The notes: a model not told the origin generated them from the sequence alone. A stretch of DNA of 64,000 bases from Adiantum capillus-veneris (GCA_014529385.2 CM043943.1:156856747-156920746); one strand, 5' to 3'; shown: positions 39,818 through 50,907, counted from the stretch's first letter. Translations and numbers: made by a program.

Positions 39818-40139
39818 CAGTATTTGGGCTAGGTATCTGGTTTTGTGCTATCCCCATAGCTGATAACCCTGTTTCGAACTCATACTCAGATTCGTCATCT
39901 GTCTCACCCATAACCCTTAGCATGTAGTAGGGGACTATGTCATTCCCATTCTCATCGCAAAATTTTGTTGGCGTGGTCTCATTAACACAGACATCCAAAG
40001 TAGCCAATATCTGAGTCCACTCTAGCGGTTCTAATGCCTCTTCCGGAAAAGGTTCTCTTATGTAAGCATCATCTTCTAAGACCCTCTCTAAGGAATTCTC
40101 ATTTCTACCAAAGTCACTACACTCCGATGCTCCGCACAT
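39729..40139 (-). pseudogene. Polyprotein linker with knuckle CDQCAITHLI
   Basis: 136 codons, acidic (VLEDDAYIREPFPEEALEPL), ending in IRALCDQCAITHLITNW. The knuckle would be completed in the following frame if one copy of the 61-bp duplication were absent. No other domain recognised. Confidence 0.5.
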
Positions 40140-40145
40140 CCAGAT

Positions 40146-40943
40146 TTATTTCTTTTTGCCCATCCACGGATGGTCTGTTGATCCACTTTGTGTTGTAGAA
40201 TCAAAATCTTCCACGGGCGTTCTAGTTACATCTTGGTAACTATGATTTCTCATATTTACACGTGTTGTGGTTTCAACATGTCTCAAGTATAGATAATCAT
40301 AACTCCAATCTTGTACCATCTTGAGTTGTCTCATGAATGGTCTTCCAAGGATGATTTCATAGTTATTTTTCTTGCCGAAGTCAACTATGGCAAAAGTATG
40401 CGCATACTCTATACCACAAGAAGACACCACTATCGCTTCTAGCAATCCCATGGGTCTTTCCACATGCCCATCCGCTAACTTTAATTTTATTCTAGTTGTT
40501 CTAAAGGCGGACCTACCCCATTTCTCCCATATTCGTTTTGTTGCTATGGCAATTCCCGCTCCGTTGTCAAGTATAGCTTTTGTTTCAATCCCATTGTACT
40601 CGACAGGCAAAGTGGCATTACCATCTTCTCCTTCACAGTACTCTCCTACTTTGTTCAGAGGTACCGGTCTTACATTTGATCTAGGCTTTTCGATCTCATC
40701 TAGCTCTTTTTCTAGGAACCTTAACGGGCTTTTGATCCCAATTTTTTCCAAGCATTTTCCTATATCCGTCCACATACTTGGCCTGATTCTCAAAAGTTCT
40801 GCCAGCGTAATTGTGCACTTCACTGGCGTGAATAGCAAGTCAGTCAAAATTTTTGTGTCCAATTCTTTTGTCTCCCCTAGTCTCTGTGATGGAACTCTCA
40901 CAATCTCAGACTTTGCCTCAAAATCTCCCATGTACTGTGGCAA
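40146..40943 (-). pseudogene. First aspartic-protease-like domain
   Basis: 265 codons. About residues 110-215 look like a retropepsin: VEYNGIETKAILDNGAGIAI (catalytic Asp; DNGAG, where DTG or DSG is usual), ADGHVERPMGLLEAIVV, then NNYEIILGRPFMRQLKMV, the I-I-L-G-R-x-[FW] ending typical of plant Gypsy proteases. The N-terminal part (TITLAELLRIRPSMWTDIGK) resembles the segment before protease in plant gag-pol polyproteins. It probably belongs with the upstream gag frame. Confidence 0.7.
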
Positions 40944-41003
40944 AGTTCTTAACGATGCAGGTCTACTGTCTTCGGAGGCTACCGATCCTACATCACTATA
41001 ATA

Positions 41004-41408
41004 TTACCTCGCATCAACACTCATTTGTGGTCTATCTAATGTGATTTCAGGAAATGGTGCTGGTCCAGCATCCTCTTCTCTTTTTTGGGCATCTCGGACA
41101 ACCTTCCATAACTCCGCTAGCCACTGCTCCTCAACTATAGGAACATAGGGTGGGAAATCCCTCATTGATTCATCTCTTGTATTTTGGATTACCCTCGAGT
41201 CTTGCAACCTTGGCAGTGGTTCTTCTCTATGATCCACCTCTTCTCTAGGCAATTCGTCTACTTTAATGCTCTCGTCTTTGTACACTTGGGTGACTATCCT
41301 ATCCTTCACTTCCGGTGGAGGTGGTTCTAGCAATGCTTGAGCAGTTTTAATGAGCTGCTTACACATTTCTAGCCTCTGTTTCTCTAGTTCGGGATAAGGA
41401 TGGGTCAT
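41004..41408 (-). pseudogene. Polyprotein linker, Pro/Glu-rich
   Basis: 134 codons between knuckles and protease; polar and charged (LLEPPPPEVKDRIVTQVYKD), without a domain I recognise. Confidence 0.4.
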
Positions 41409-42087
41409 TCATCTTTGTTCTAAGGTTTGTCTATTTGCCAATCTAGCCTCATAAGCCTGTAAAATCGCGTCTAAAGGCTCATTCACTTTGTCCACTAGGA
41501 CAAATCCTCCTGAACTAGCACTCTTGGGTGCTTCAGCTTCCCTTTGCTGTGTCTGTTGCTCTTGAGTTGTTTCCAACTCAGCTGTAACAACCTTTTCTTC
41601 TCCTTTCTCCCTTTCTAGTCTCGCTTTCATTCTAGTCTTTCTTGCTCGTCTAGAGTTTCTACGGCTTTTGGAACTCTTACTAGTCTCTCCATCTGTAGGC
41701 TTCTGCTCTTGCACTTTTGCTTGTGCTCTTGTGACAACGTTTACTGGAGCAACTTGCTTGCTTTCATCTTCTTGTTGTTTAAGCACCTATTCTTTTGCAA
41801 TTGTTTCTTGCTCTGTTGTTGTTGTCGTCTCTCCTTTTGTTGCGGCTCGTTCTTTCTCTGATTTGCTGGTAGAAGGAAAGGTAGCTGGTAGAAGGAAAGG
41901 TAACATGTGGTTACATTTTACCTTTCTTTCTTGGATTCTTAGGACAATCCAAAATCATATGTGTTACTGCACACTCATTACAATATACATTTATCATGAT
42001 ATCATGGTGTGGACAATCCTTAATCAAGTGATCACTACTACCACATCTGTCACATGGACGTATTGGTTGTTGTGGCAATACTTGATA
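41409..42087 (-). pseudogene. Polyprotein knuckle pair and basic linker
   Basis: At about 42060-41930 the minus strand reads CDRCGSSDHLIKDC, then CNECAVTHMILDC: two CCHC-type knuckles (C-x2-C-x4-H-x4-C). After a break comes a basic stretch (SRRNSRRARKTRMKARLERE) and a Glu/Gln-rich part ending LEQR. RNA binding by the nucleocapsid part is the likely role. Confidence 0.65.
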
Positions 42088-43513
42088 TTAACCTTGAAGT
42101 GGCCTCTGATCTACCACATTTCTTTCTATTTGAAGCTCATGACTCACATATGCATTTCTAGCAGCTATGGGTCTTTCACTTAAGAACACTTGTTCCACTA
42201 TAGGATGATATCTAGGCGGTTGAGACATAACATGCTCAAACCTTGGTGGAGTCTTAGGTCTATAGTCAGGACAATGTTGCGTCTGATGGTCCCCTCCACA
42301 TGTCAGGCACCTTCGTTGCTGAGGAATTCTATAGGCTGGTACTCTGTTAGAGTGGTTGATGCGTTGCATCACATTCTCTATGATTTGCTCCTCAACATTT
42401 ACTTGTTTTTGTCCTAGATTCCCTCTTTGATCCTCAAGATCAACGGTTTTCTTATTCTCACTCGCATCATTCATCTTCTTCTGACCATCTTCATAGAATT
42501 TGCAATTGTCAACTAGGTCAACTGCCGCTTTGGTCACCTCTTCCAAGGTTTGGTATCTTTTCACGTATAGGTCCTTTTGGAGATTCTCATTCCTAAGCCC
42601 TCTGATGAAGCATAGGATCTGACGTTTTGGCGTGGGTAACTCTTGGATAGGACATCTAGCAACATATTGCTTGAAACGCAGTATTGCATGTCGCAATGTT
42701 TCTGTTTCGCCTTGTTTAAATTCCTGAATCTTAGGAAGGGTGTTATGTTTTATGCCCCTCTTGGTGAATTCTTGAACAAATTCATCCAACATTTTCTCAA
42801 TGGTTGTGAACTCTCTCCGATTCAATAGTTCAAACCATGCTTGTGCATTGTCCTCCAATGTAAGTCCAAAACCCTCATACTGCGTGTGGAAGTCCTCTAC
42901 TCGTTCTGGTCGTAGGACTTGCTTGAAAGCCGAGACATGGGCGTATGGGTCTCCTATGCCATTGTACTTTCTATTTATCCATTTTCTTAGCTGAGATGGT
43001 CTTATACTTTGGGGTGCAAAGTATGGAACCATACTCCTCTCTTGTATTGTTTCATCTCTCGTTATCGCTCTAGGAGAAAATCCAGGTGGTGGTCCCCTCT
43101 TTGGAATTCTCTTAGAGGTTCCTGTGTTTGGTGGATGTATCTGAGGTCCTTCATTGAACAAATATCCACTCATCTCTAATTTGGTTCGCGGATTTGTGCT
43201 TTCTATAGCTCTATATTCTCGTCCATACTTGTCAAAAAATAAAGATATCCATTGTCGGTCGACCTCGTATGTATAGACATATAAGAGCTTGTACTCTGTC
43301 AGCTCATCTGGGTAAGGCTCTAAGCAACTGTAAAGGTTGAATTGATTTCCATTAATATACCTATATAGTCCTTCACTTTCATGGTTATACGTCTAAACTC
43401 TCTCCACGAAACTGGTCTTTATGTATTGTAAAAAGATCTATTCTGGGCGGGTGCTCATCTATCCCTACAATCCATGTGCTTGTATAAGTTGAGTCTGAGT
43501 CTGATGTAGACAT
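42088..43513 (-). pseudogene. Gag (capsid plus first zinc knuckle) of the element
   Basis: Likely start at 43513 (MSTSDSDSTYTSTWIVGIDE), with a frameshift near 43395. From 43173 on 361 codons are open. Retrotrans_gag region: YAHVSAFKQVLRPERVEDFH, LEDNAQAWFELLNRREFTTI, LDEFVQEFTKRG, and LRHAILRFKQYVARCPIQEL then CFIRGLRNENLQKDL. A CCHC knuckle CLTCGGDHQTQHC lies near the end. Gypsy-type gag; the AWFELL position corresponds to the conserved W.N..P motif. Confidence 0.82.
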
Positions 43514-43559
43514 GACTTCTAGGCTTAACAGCTCTAGCTTGCTGTAGTAATACCTCTCT

Positions 43560-46003
43560 CAGTGTGTTCAAGTGTTTTGGTCAGGGAAAATCCAAAACTA
43601 TGTCCAAAACCGTGAGCGTTTTCTCACAATTCTCTCAAATTGTCGGTTTTAGACACCCCTGACTTCCGGATGCATTTTGAGGCCTTAAACAACGTTTTTT
43701 TCAAAACTGACCAAAATGCATGCCGTTGGCAACCATTTTGGTCACTTTACTCTAAGATCTGTAGTGCTGCTCTCAAGCTACGTTTTGATAAAAAAAGTTT
43801 TGGAATCGGAGTCCGTATGTGAAAGTTATGACCAAAACAGTGAGATGTAATTTGGAAAGTTGCTCTATCTGATGTTTTTCCAAGTGGTCAGTTTGAGCCC
43901 AAAATTGGTGTGTGCACTCCTTAGGCAATGGTAAACCCAGTGGTATACTTGGTTTCAAAAAATTTTCTCAAAATTTTTTCCTCAGTTGTCTATCGCGATA
44001 GACTCACCAAGTACCCCTTGCAGATGTCCAAATGCACTCAAACTTTGTGTACAGGGTATAATGGGCCTTCTGAACCCAAATATGAAGTCAGATTTGAATT
44101 TTGATTTTTCTACAGTGAATTTCTGAGTCTATCACGATAGAATCACCAGAGTGTTACTGGGATATAGTTTTTCAACTGTTTTCATAGATTTGAGTTCCCC
44201 CTTCTCTTGAGATACTACTCACCAAGTTTCAACCAATTTGGAATACTTTTCCTTTGTAACTTGCATCAAACAACAGTCTCTTTTCTGATCTTATGAAGTA
44301 ATCCTCTTAGATGTACTTACAATACTCCAAATTTACTCAAAATTTAACCATAGGCTCACAACATGTAGAACAAGGCCCTAAGGTCAGTTTTCAAAATTTT
44401 CAATTTTTGTGAAAAAACCGTTGTCTATCGCGATAGACTCAACAGATTCTTCAGTTTTGAAAATTTTCCAGATTTCTCTTCACCACTGTGTTCCCTATGC
44501 TCTGTACACCTTGCTCACCAATTTCCACTTGTTTTGGACTTTTTCTTAGGTCTCTAACTCCAACTCTAGAATTCTGAGTCTATCTGATCACTAGAAAATA
44601 GACTTAGGATGACATCCCAATGTCCAAAATGCACCAAATTTTGTGTGTAACCTCCTGAGAGGCTAAACAAGCTATGCTCCAGAGGGTTTTGAAATTTTCA
44701 ATTTCTTTGGCCCTACTTTGAGTCTATCGCGATAGACTCAGCAAGTACCCCTTTTATAGGTCAAACTTGAACTTTGACTATACCACTATGTTCCAACACC
44801 TCTCCTTAGTCCTCCTGCCAATTTTCAAGTGGTTTGGACTTTTACTTTGTCAGTTAGACCAGATCTGGTGTTTTCTACAAGCTGAATCCTCTCAAATGGT
44901 CTTAGACCACTTTTTGATGTTCAAATGACTTCAAAATTTTTATGTGTCCTTGATAGCACCTTTCCAAGCTATGCCACACAGGTTTTTACAATCACTGGTT
45001 TCTTAGTCTATTGCGATAGACTCACCAAGTATGCTAAAATGACATTTTTTTCAAATTTTCTCTTCACAGATGTGTTCCCTACCCTCTGTAGATCATGTAT
45101 ACCAAGTTTCACAAGGTTTGGAAATTTGGTCAAGTCCCTTTACCCAATTTGTCTCTGAAGTCCGACTCTAAACACTAGACTTGAGGTTTAGTGGTCTTCT
45201 TGATGTCCAATTTCAAATTTGAAATGATGGTTAAGGTCTAGGTGAGGAGTGGATTCAAGCTATCTAGTCACAATTTCCAAAAACTGTCCCACTCAAAATG
45301 TCATGAGTCTATCGCGATAGACACAGCAGATTGTGCAAGAAAAGTCAACTCAAAATTGTGACTTCACTTTTAGATTCCCCTTACTCTCTTGTGTCTATTC
45401 CTCAAATTTCATGCAATTTGGACACTTGGTTTGTGTTTTGGGCCATTTTTAGTGTTTTTGTCAGAACCTGAATCTCTATCTGGGCTTTAGATTCACTTCT
45501 AGTGATCCAAACACCTTGAAATTTGGTGTGTATGCTATGTAGGCTCTGCTTAAGCTATCCCTAGGAGGGATTTGCAAAATAAGGTCCACAGCTAAATATC
45601 CCCAACCTATTGCGATAGGCTCATAAAGTTTCCCAGTTTTGGTCTTTTTACAAAGTTCTCTTCACAACTAGTTTCCTTATCCTCTGTATAGTGAATACAC
45701 AAAGTTGTGCAATGTTTGGACTATTGGTCAAGGTCTTTTTACCACTGTGTCTCTGAACTTAGACTCTAAACACCAGACTTGAGGTTTGGTGGTCAAGCAG
45801 GTGTCCAAGTACACTCAACTTTTGGGAGCAGCCTTGTATTGATGTGTTTTACCTGTGGTATGAGGGGTTTTGCCTGATTGTGAGTCTATCTCCAATTCAT
45901 CAGTCTATCGCGATAGACTGAGCAGAGAGCCACTGGGAAGTGATTTTTTTCTCTGTTTTTGGACAGTTTGGTTCCCAATGCCCTTAGAAGCCTATCGCGA
46001 TAG
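43560..46003. repeat. Array of about 297-bp units marked by TATCGCGATA
   Basis: Palindromes at 43991, 44130 (TATCACGATA), 44426, 44725, 45009 (TATTGCGATA), 45310, 45608 (TATTGCGATA), 45906 and 45993. From 44130 to 45906 the spacings are 296, 299, 284, 301, 298 and 298. Around them recur diverged phrases such as TGTTCCCTA.CCTCTGTA, CAAGTTTCA and TTTGGACTTT. Most sites extend to GTCTATCGCGATAGAC; three at the ends are CCTATCGCGATAGG or its CpG-decayed form. Non-coding. Confidence 0.85.
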
Positions 46004-46024
46004 GTTGGGGATATTTAGCTGTGG

Positions 46025-46047
46025 ACTTTGGCATGGCAACACACTCA
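46025..46047. repeat. Flanking direct repeat, right copy (23 bp)
   Basis: Identical to 35260-35282. It is the start of the partial Gypsy LTR sequence, which has a related uninterrupted version at about 63725. Confidence 0.85.
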
Positions 46048-46473
46048 GCTCCACCCCAGATCTCATACGCACAGTGGGGGTGTCGAGGCTAAATTGTGCA
46101 GGGATGGTGCAGACGTGCTATGTACAACTCTGATGATAGACTCTAGATGACTGACCACACAAAAGTAGATAATGCATAAAACCCAACAACTACGGATATA
46201 TACAATCATAAAGAGCCACCAACGGCTCACCAATATTTAATCCAGCTAAGCATATTTCTGAACTGTGGTGGTGGTGCGCTGGCCATGGTGTCGAGACTGG
46301 ACCACCACTCGTATCCCTGCCACGTGTCACCGACCCGGCAAGAGAGTCCGTCTAGTGGCTAACTGTGACTAACTGCCCGTCCGTGCCAGTGACACTGTAG
46401 CCCTGCTCTACAGGTTACCCGCCACAAAACCACTCACCGTCCCGGTGAGAGAAACAACTGAAACTGCGTAGAC
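46025..46473 (-). repeat. Partial Gypsy LTR, same family as 63527-64000
   Basis: 46027-46312 matches 63722-64000 at high identity (GGCATGG.A.CACACTCAGCTCCA.CCC onward). The first 195 bp or so of the LTR are missing at the junction with the 35288-46024 element. The right part up to 46473 is probably also LTR but lies beyond what the window's other copy covers. Confidence 0.75.
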
Positions 46474-48571
46474 AACCATACTCCTGCAAGAGTCTATACG
46501 GCGACAGTACAACCATACTGCTGATGTATGAGATAGTGAAAAATTTGCGATGTATGTTGTTGTGGGAAAATGCTGACGGAAGTGCAGTGTTGTGATGTGA
46601 TGTATCAAAGACAGACATGTTTATGTATGCTTATGTAAGAATTCATCTCACTGGAGAGTACGCTTGTGATCATCAGGCTTGTGCTCATCGGTAGACACCA
46701 CACCAAATATTTGAGAATATAGAGACTTTTTATGGCTTGCAGGTGCGTAAAGGGAACTTGGGCCAGAGATCTTTGTCTGATAAATCTGAAACTTCGATTG
46801 AGGAAGCTGCAGAACACTCCAGCCATGGCCTCACCAATATATCTTCAAGCGATCCCAGTGATGACAGTTACAAAGCATCTACAGAGTCCTCAGAGTCGGA
46901 GCCAGATTCTGAACCTTCTAGTGATTAGAATGTACGTCCTAAAGATAAAAAGAAGACTAACACTCAAGTGCTCAGCCATCAGATTAGTAGGCATGAGACA
47001 TCCAAAAGTCACACCAAATTCACCTTGAATTTTCATATACAGCCGCCTCATCCATCACTTGGAGAAGTTCTATCCAGAGTTCAACTGCACACGCTAGGTC
47101 TTACAGTGTTGGCAGATGCAGATCTACCGGATAATTTGCATGTGGATATGGTCCATAAAGCTCTCAAGCTTTTCCCTAAGGTACGCGGTCAGACACTCAC
47201 ACCTATACACATTAGTCATGCCTTGGGGATGACAAGCTTTCCCTCCGTAAAACCAACCACTAGGACTTACTCCCATCTTTCCAAAGATGCAACCATCTAG
47301 GCTTGTCAGGATCTACTGAGTACTGATCACCCACATTATGCAAGGAATGAATGTCTTTTGGCTATATTCAAGTATTACTTCCTGCTCAGAGATACCAAAG
47401 TAAGTAAGGAAAGATGCGATGTACCTACATTGTTCTCTAACTGCGACGGCCTTTATTGTCTCATCCACACTATTCCGTGTGGTTTCCATCAAAATCTTTA
47501 CACATCTTTACAGTCCTAGGCAAAGAGGTTTCGAGCACAGGTGCAGTCGGTACAGTCTAGCTTTCAGTGCTTTGCAGCTCCTATGTTGGCTTGGGTCATT
47601 AACATACATGTAAGCCCTGTGGATGTGGATGCCGAGATGTAGAGTAGGCACTCCAAAGCAAAAGGAAAATCTATTGCCCATACATCAAGTTTACTTGAGA
47701 AGAAGAAGAAGAAGAAGAAGAGGGCTCGCGTGGTGAAGGATACAATAGAATCTCTAACATCGCTACCAGTATCTGAAAGCCACCAGTTTGGGTGAAACAT
47801 CCCGTACGGCGTCTCTCGTATACTCCCGCTACTTGTTCTGGGGTATGCTCGGGTGTTTCAGATCACACTATGCAGGTTTCAGCTGTGGGTTCTACAGTGC
47901 GTGTCCCTCTCCCTACTTCTATCATTTTCACTCCTACCACAGTGACTAGCTCCAACATCTTGCTTGCAGATGCTTCTTCTCCTATAACTATTTGTGTTCC
48001 AGAATCTCCACCACTAGTATTTGCTCCACCAGAGAGGCATGCTGCCAGTCCACCACCCGCATTGCCTCTTGCAAGCCCTCTCCCACCTGACAATGTTGCG
48101 TGATCTTTCACAGTTTCGGACTCTACATCACTTTTTTGCCTATCTGAGGATATATTACAGGAGTCCATATAGTTCATTGCTACCATTGAGGTTGGGGCAG
48201 AGCGGTTGGCAGGTACACTCCAGTATCACTCAGCTACATACGCAGCTATGGAGGGATCTCTGCGAGTCGCTGAGAGCGCCATCGCCGATCGGGATGCTAC
48301 TATTTGCGCATACAGCAAGCCTTGAAGTTAAAGTCCCAAATGATTGATGACCTTCAAGCTCAAGTACAAGGATTTAGAGAAATTCTTCTACATGAAAATA
48401 GGGCTACCCATCCTGCGATGATGGGTGTGGGGTATGGATGGACTCGATCAGGTACACCAATGAAGAATGCAACAATTTATGGGACTCTACACACAGCCTC
48501 CAGTTCAGTACTACAATCAACAGTATCCTCAGAGGTTTTAGTCGTCGCCATTGCCTCAGATGCAGAACGTT
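46474..48571 (+). pseudogene. Left arm of the palindrome with decayed ORFs
   Basis: Open pieces on +: 46737-46928 (RNLG/QRSLSDKSETSIEEAAEHS, Ser/Asp-rich), 46968-47300 (LGLTVLADADLPDNLHVDMV and KALKLFPKVRGQTLTPIHI), then ECLLAIFKYYFLLRDTKVS at about 47350, and a Pro/Thr-rich part 47792-48103 (SNILLADASSPITICVPESP). The order equals that of the right arm on minus. I recognise no domain; the general build (Ser/acidic start, globular middle, Pro-rich linker, coiled coil) is compatible with a gag-like protein. Confidence 0.5.
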
Positions 48572-50450
48572 TCTTGCTGCGTCGTGTTCCAGCTAATTGT
48601 CGTAGCTAGGAACGTTCTGCATCTGAGGCAATGGCGACGACTGCAACCCCTAAGGATACTGTTGATTGTAGTATTGAACTGGAGGCTGTTGTAGAGTCCC
48701 ATAAATTGCTGAGAAGGACCTGGTGCTGCATTCTTCATTGGTGTACCTGATCCAGTCGATCCATACTTTACACCAATCATCGTAGGCTGGGTAGCCCTAT
48801 TTTCGTGTAGAAGCATTTCTCTAAATCCTTGTACTTGAGCTTGAAGGTCATTAATCATTCGGGACTTTAACTTCAAGGCTTGCTGTAGTGCGAAAATAGT
48901 AGCATCCCGATCGGCGATGGCGCTCTCAGCGACTTGCAGAGATCCCTCCGTAGCTGCGTAAGTAGCTGAGTGACGCTGGTGTGTAGCTGCCATCCGCTCG
49001 GCCCCAAGCTCAATGATAGCAGTGGCCTGCCTGGACTTGTGCAATATATCCTTAGATAGGCAAAAAAGTGATGTAGAGTCCGAAACTGTGGAAGATCCCG
49101 CAACATTACAAGGTGGGAGAGGGTAGGCAAGTGGCATTGCTGGTGGTGGATTGGGAGCATGCCTCTCTGGTGGAGCAAATACTGGTGGTGGAGTTTCTGC
49201 AACACGAATAGGTATAGGAGAAGAAGCATCTGCAAGCGGGATGGTGGAGCTAGTCACTGTGGTAGGAGTGAAAATGACAGAAGTAGGGAGAGGGACACAC
49301 ACTGTAGAACCCACAGCTGACACCTTCATTGTGTGATCCGAAACACCCGAGCATACCCTAGAACAAGTAGCAGGAGTATAGGAGGGACGCCGTACGGGAT
49401 GTTTCACCTGAAGCTGGCGGCTTTCAGATACTGGTAGCGATGTTAGAGATTCTATTGTGTCCTTTACCACTCGAGCCCTCTTCTTCTTCTTCTTCTCAGG
49501 TAAACTTGATGTATAAACAATAGATTTCCCTTTTGCTTTGGAGTGCGTACACTGTATCTCGGCATCCACATCGACAGGGCTTACATGTATGTAAATGACC
49601 CTAGCCAACATAGGAGCTGCAAAGCGCTGAAAGCTAGACTGTACTGACTACACCTATGCTCGAAAACTCTTCGCTCGGGACTGTAAAGATGTATAAAGAA
49701 TCTAATGGAAACCACACAGAATAGTGTGGATAAGAGAATAGAGGCCGTCATAGTGAGAGAATAGTGTAGGTACATCGTATCTTTCCTTACTTACTTTGGC
49801 ATCTTTGGGTAGGAAGTAATACTTGAATATAGCCAAAAGATTTTTATTCCTTGCATAATCTGGGTGATCAGTACTTAGTAGATCCTGACAGGCCTAGATG
49901 GTCGCATCTTTGGAAAGTTGGGAGTAAGTCCTAGTGGCTGGTTTTACGGAAGGAAAGCTTGTCATCCCCTAGGCACGACCAATGCGTGTAGCTGTGAGTG
50001 TGTGACCACGTACCTTAGGGAAAAGCTTGAGAACTTCATGGACCATATCCACAGGGACATTATCCGGTAGATCTGCATCTGCCAACGCTGTAAGACCTAG
50101 TGTGTGCAGTTGATCTCTAGATAGAACTTCTCCAAGTGATGGATGAGGTGTTGTATGTGAAAATTCAAGGTGAATTTGGCGTGACTTTTTGATGTCTCAA
50201 GCCTTCTGATCTGATGGTTGAGCTCTTGAGTGTTAGTCTTCTTTTTATCTTTAGGACGTACATTCTAATCACTAGAAGGATCTGAATCTGGCTTCGGCTC
50301 TGAGGACTTTGTAGATGCTTTGTAACTGTCATCATTGGGATCGCTTGAAGATATATCGGTGAGGCCGTAGCTGGAGTGTTCTGCATCTTCCTCAATCGAA
50401 GTTTCAGATTTATCAGACAAAGATCTCTGGCCCAAGTTCCTTTTACTCAC
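48556..50450 (-). pseudogene. Right arm of the palindrome with decayed ORFs
   Basis: The longest open piece is 48556-49611 (351 codons): VIYIHVSPVDVDAEIQ, lysine-rich KKKKKRARVVKDTIE, Pro/Thr-rich linker (FTPTTVTSSTIPLADASSPI), then a helix-prone part (AESAIADRDATIFALQQALK and MINDLQAQVQGFREMLLHEN) suggesting a coiled coil. The N-terminal piece is at 50265-50450. The piece between has many stops. Not recognised as a known family. Confidence 0.5.
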
Positions 50451-50783
50451 CTATTTGCTTTTTCCAGCCATAGAGAGTCTCTGTATTCTCAAATATTTGG
50501 TGTGGTGTTTACCGATGAGCACAAGCGTGATGATCACAAGTGTACTCTCCAATGAGATGAATTCTTACAAAGGCATACAAGAAGCATACATCAACATGTC
50601 TGTCTCTGATACATCACATCACAGCACTGCACTTCCGTAAGCATTTTCCCATAACAGCATACGTCTCAAATTTCCCACAATCTTATACATCAGCGATATG
50701 GCTGTACTGTCGCCGTATAGACTCTTGTAGGAGTATGGCTGTCTACTGTCGTTGTATAGACTCTTGCAAGAGTATGGCTTACA

Positions 50784-50907
50784 GAGGTTAATGGGTACGT
50801 ACGGCCAAAAAGGTAGAAAGGGGCAAGGGTTGGGGGCTGGGTCGAAAAGGAAGAGGGTGAGAGAAGGGTAGGTAGGTCGAGGATGGTCAGTTAGGGGCGA
50901 TGCCAAT
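50784..50907. repeat. G-rich minisatellite, left part
   Basis: GGGTACG..., AAGGGGCAAGGGTTGGGGG and GGTAGGTAGGTCGAGG are of the same type as 55198-55570; the two halves were continuous before the LTR element inserted at CCAAT. Confidence 0.65.

Larger units (their letters stand above)
35288..46024 (-). mobile_element. 10.7-kb element with inverted ends, gag-protease genes and TATCGCGATA array
   Basis: The outermost 21 bases are exact inverted copies (35288-35308 and 46004-46024). Farther in, about 600 bp (36030-36640) is an inverted copy of 45420-46010. Between them, on minus, lie gag, zinc knuckles, two aspartic-protease-like domains and a Trp-motif repeat region, with no RT, RNase H, integrase or transposase. 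The right flank region is an array of about 297-bp units. The gene set says Ty3/Gypsy-like retroelement; the inverted ends do not fit LTRs. I cannot place it in a known class. Confidence 0.6.
46474..50738. mobile_element. Large palindrome (foldback-like): two 2.1-kb inverted arms
   Basis: 46474-48571 and 48611-50738 are reverse complements along their whole length with substitutions and small indels, around a 39-bp centre (48572-48610). Examples: CCTCAGATGCAGAACGTT at 48554-48571 against AACGTTCTGCATCTGAGG at 48611-48628, and the outer CCATACTCCT.CAAGAGTC. Each arm carries relics of the same coding region. No transposase or RT. An inverted duplication or a foldback transposon are both possible. 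Confidence 0.88.

Noticed and set aside
37682-43513. Integrated plant pararetrovirus
   Set aside because: No RT, RNase H or movement protein; capsid and CCHC pattern are those of Gypsy gag. Retropepsin-like domains alone do not support a viral call.
43991-46002. CRISPR-like array
   Set aside because: Spacing near 297 bp, a 10-16 bp palindrome as the only strict repeat, diverged but related intervening sequence and eukaryotic context do not fit CRISPR.
35288-46024. Ordinary LTR retrotransposon
   Set aside because: The matching end regions are inverted, not direct, and no tRNA-Met PBS was found next to the gag leader. Left open as unclassified.
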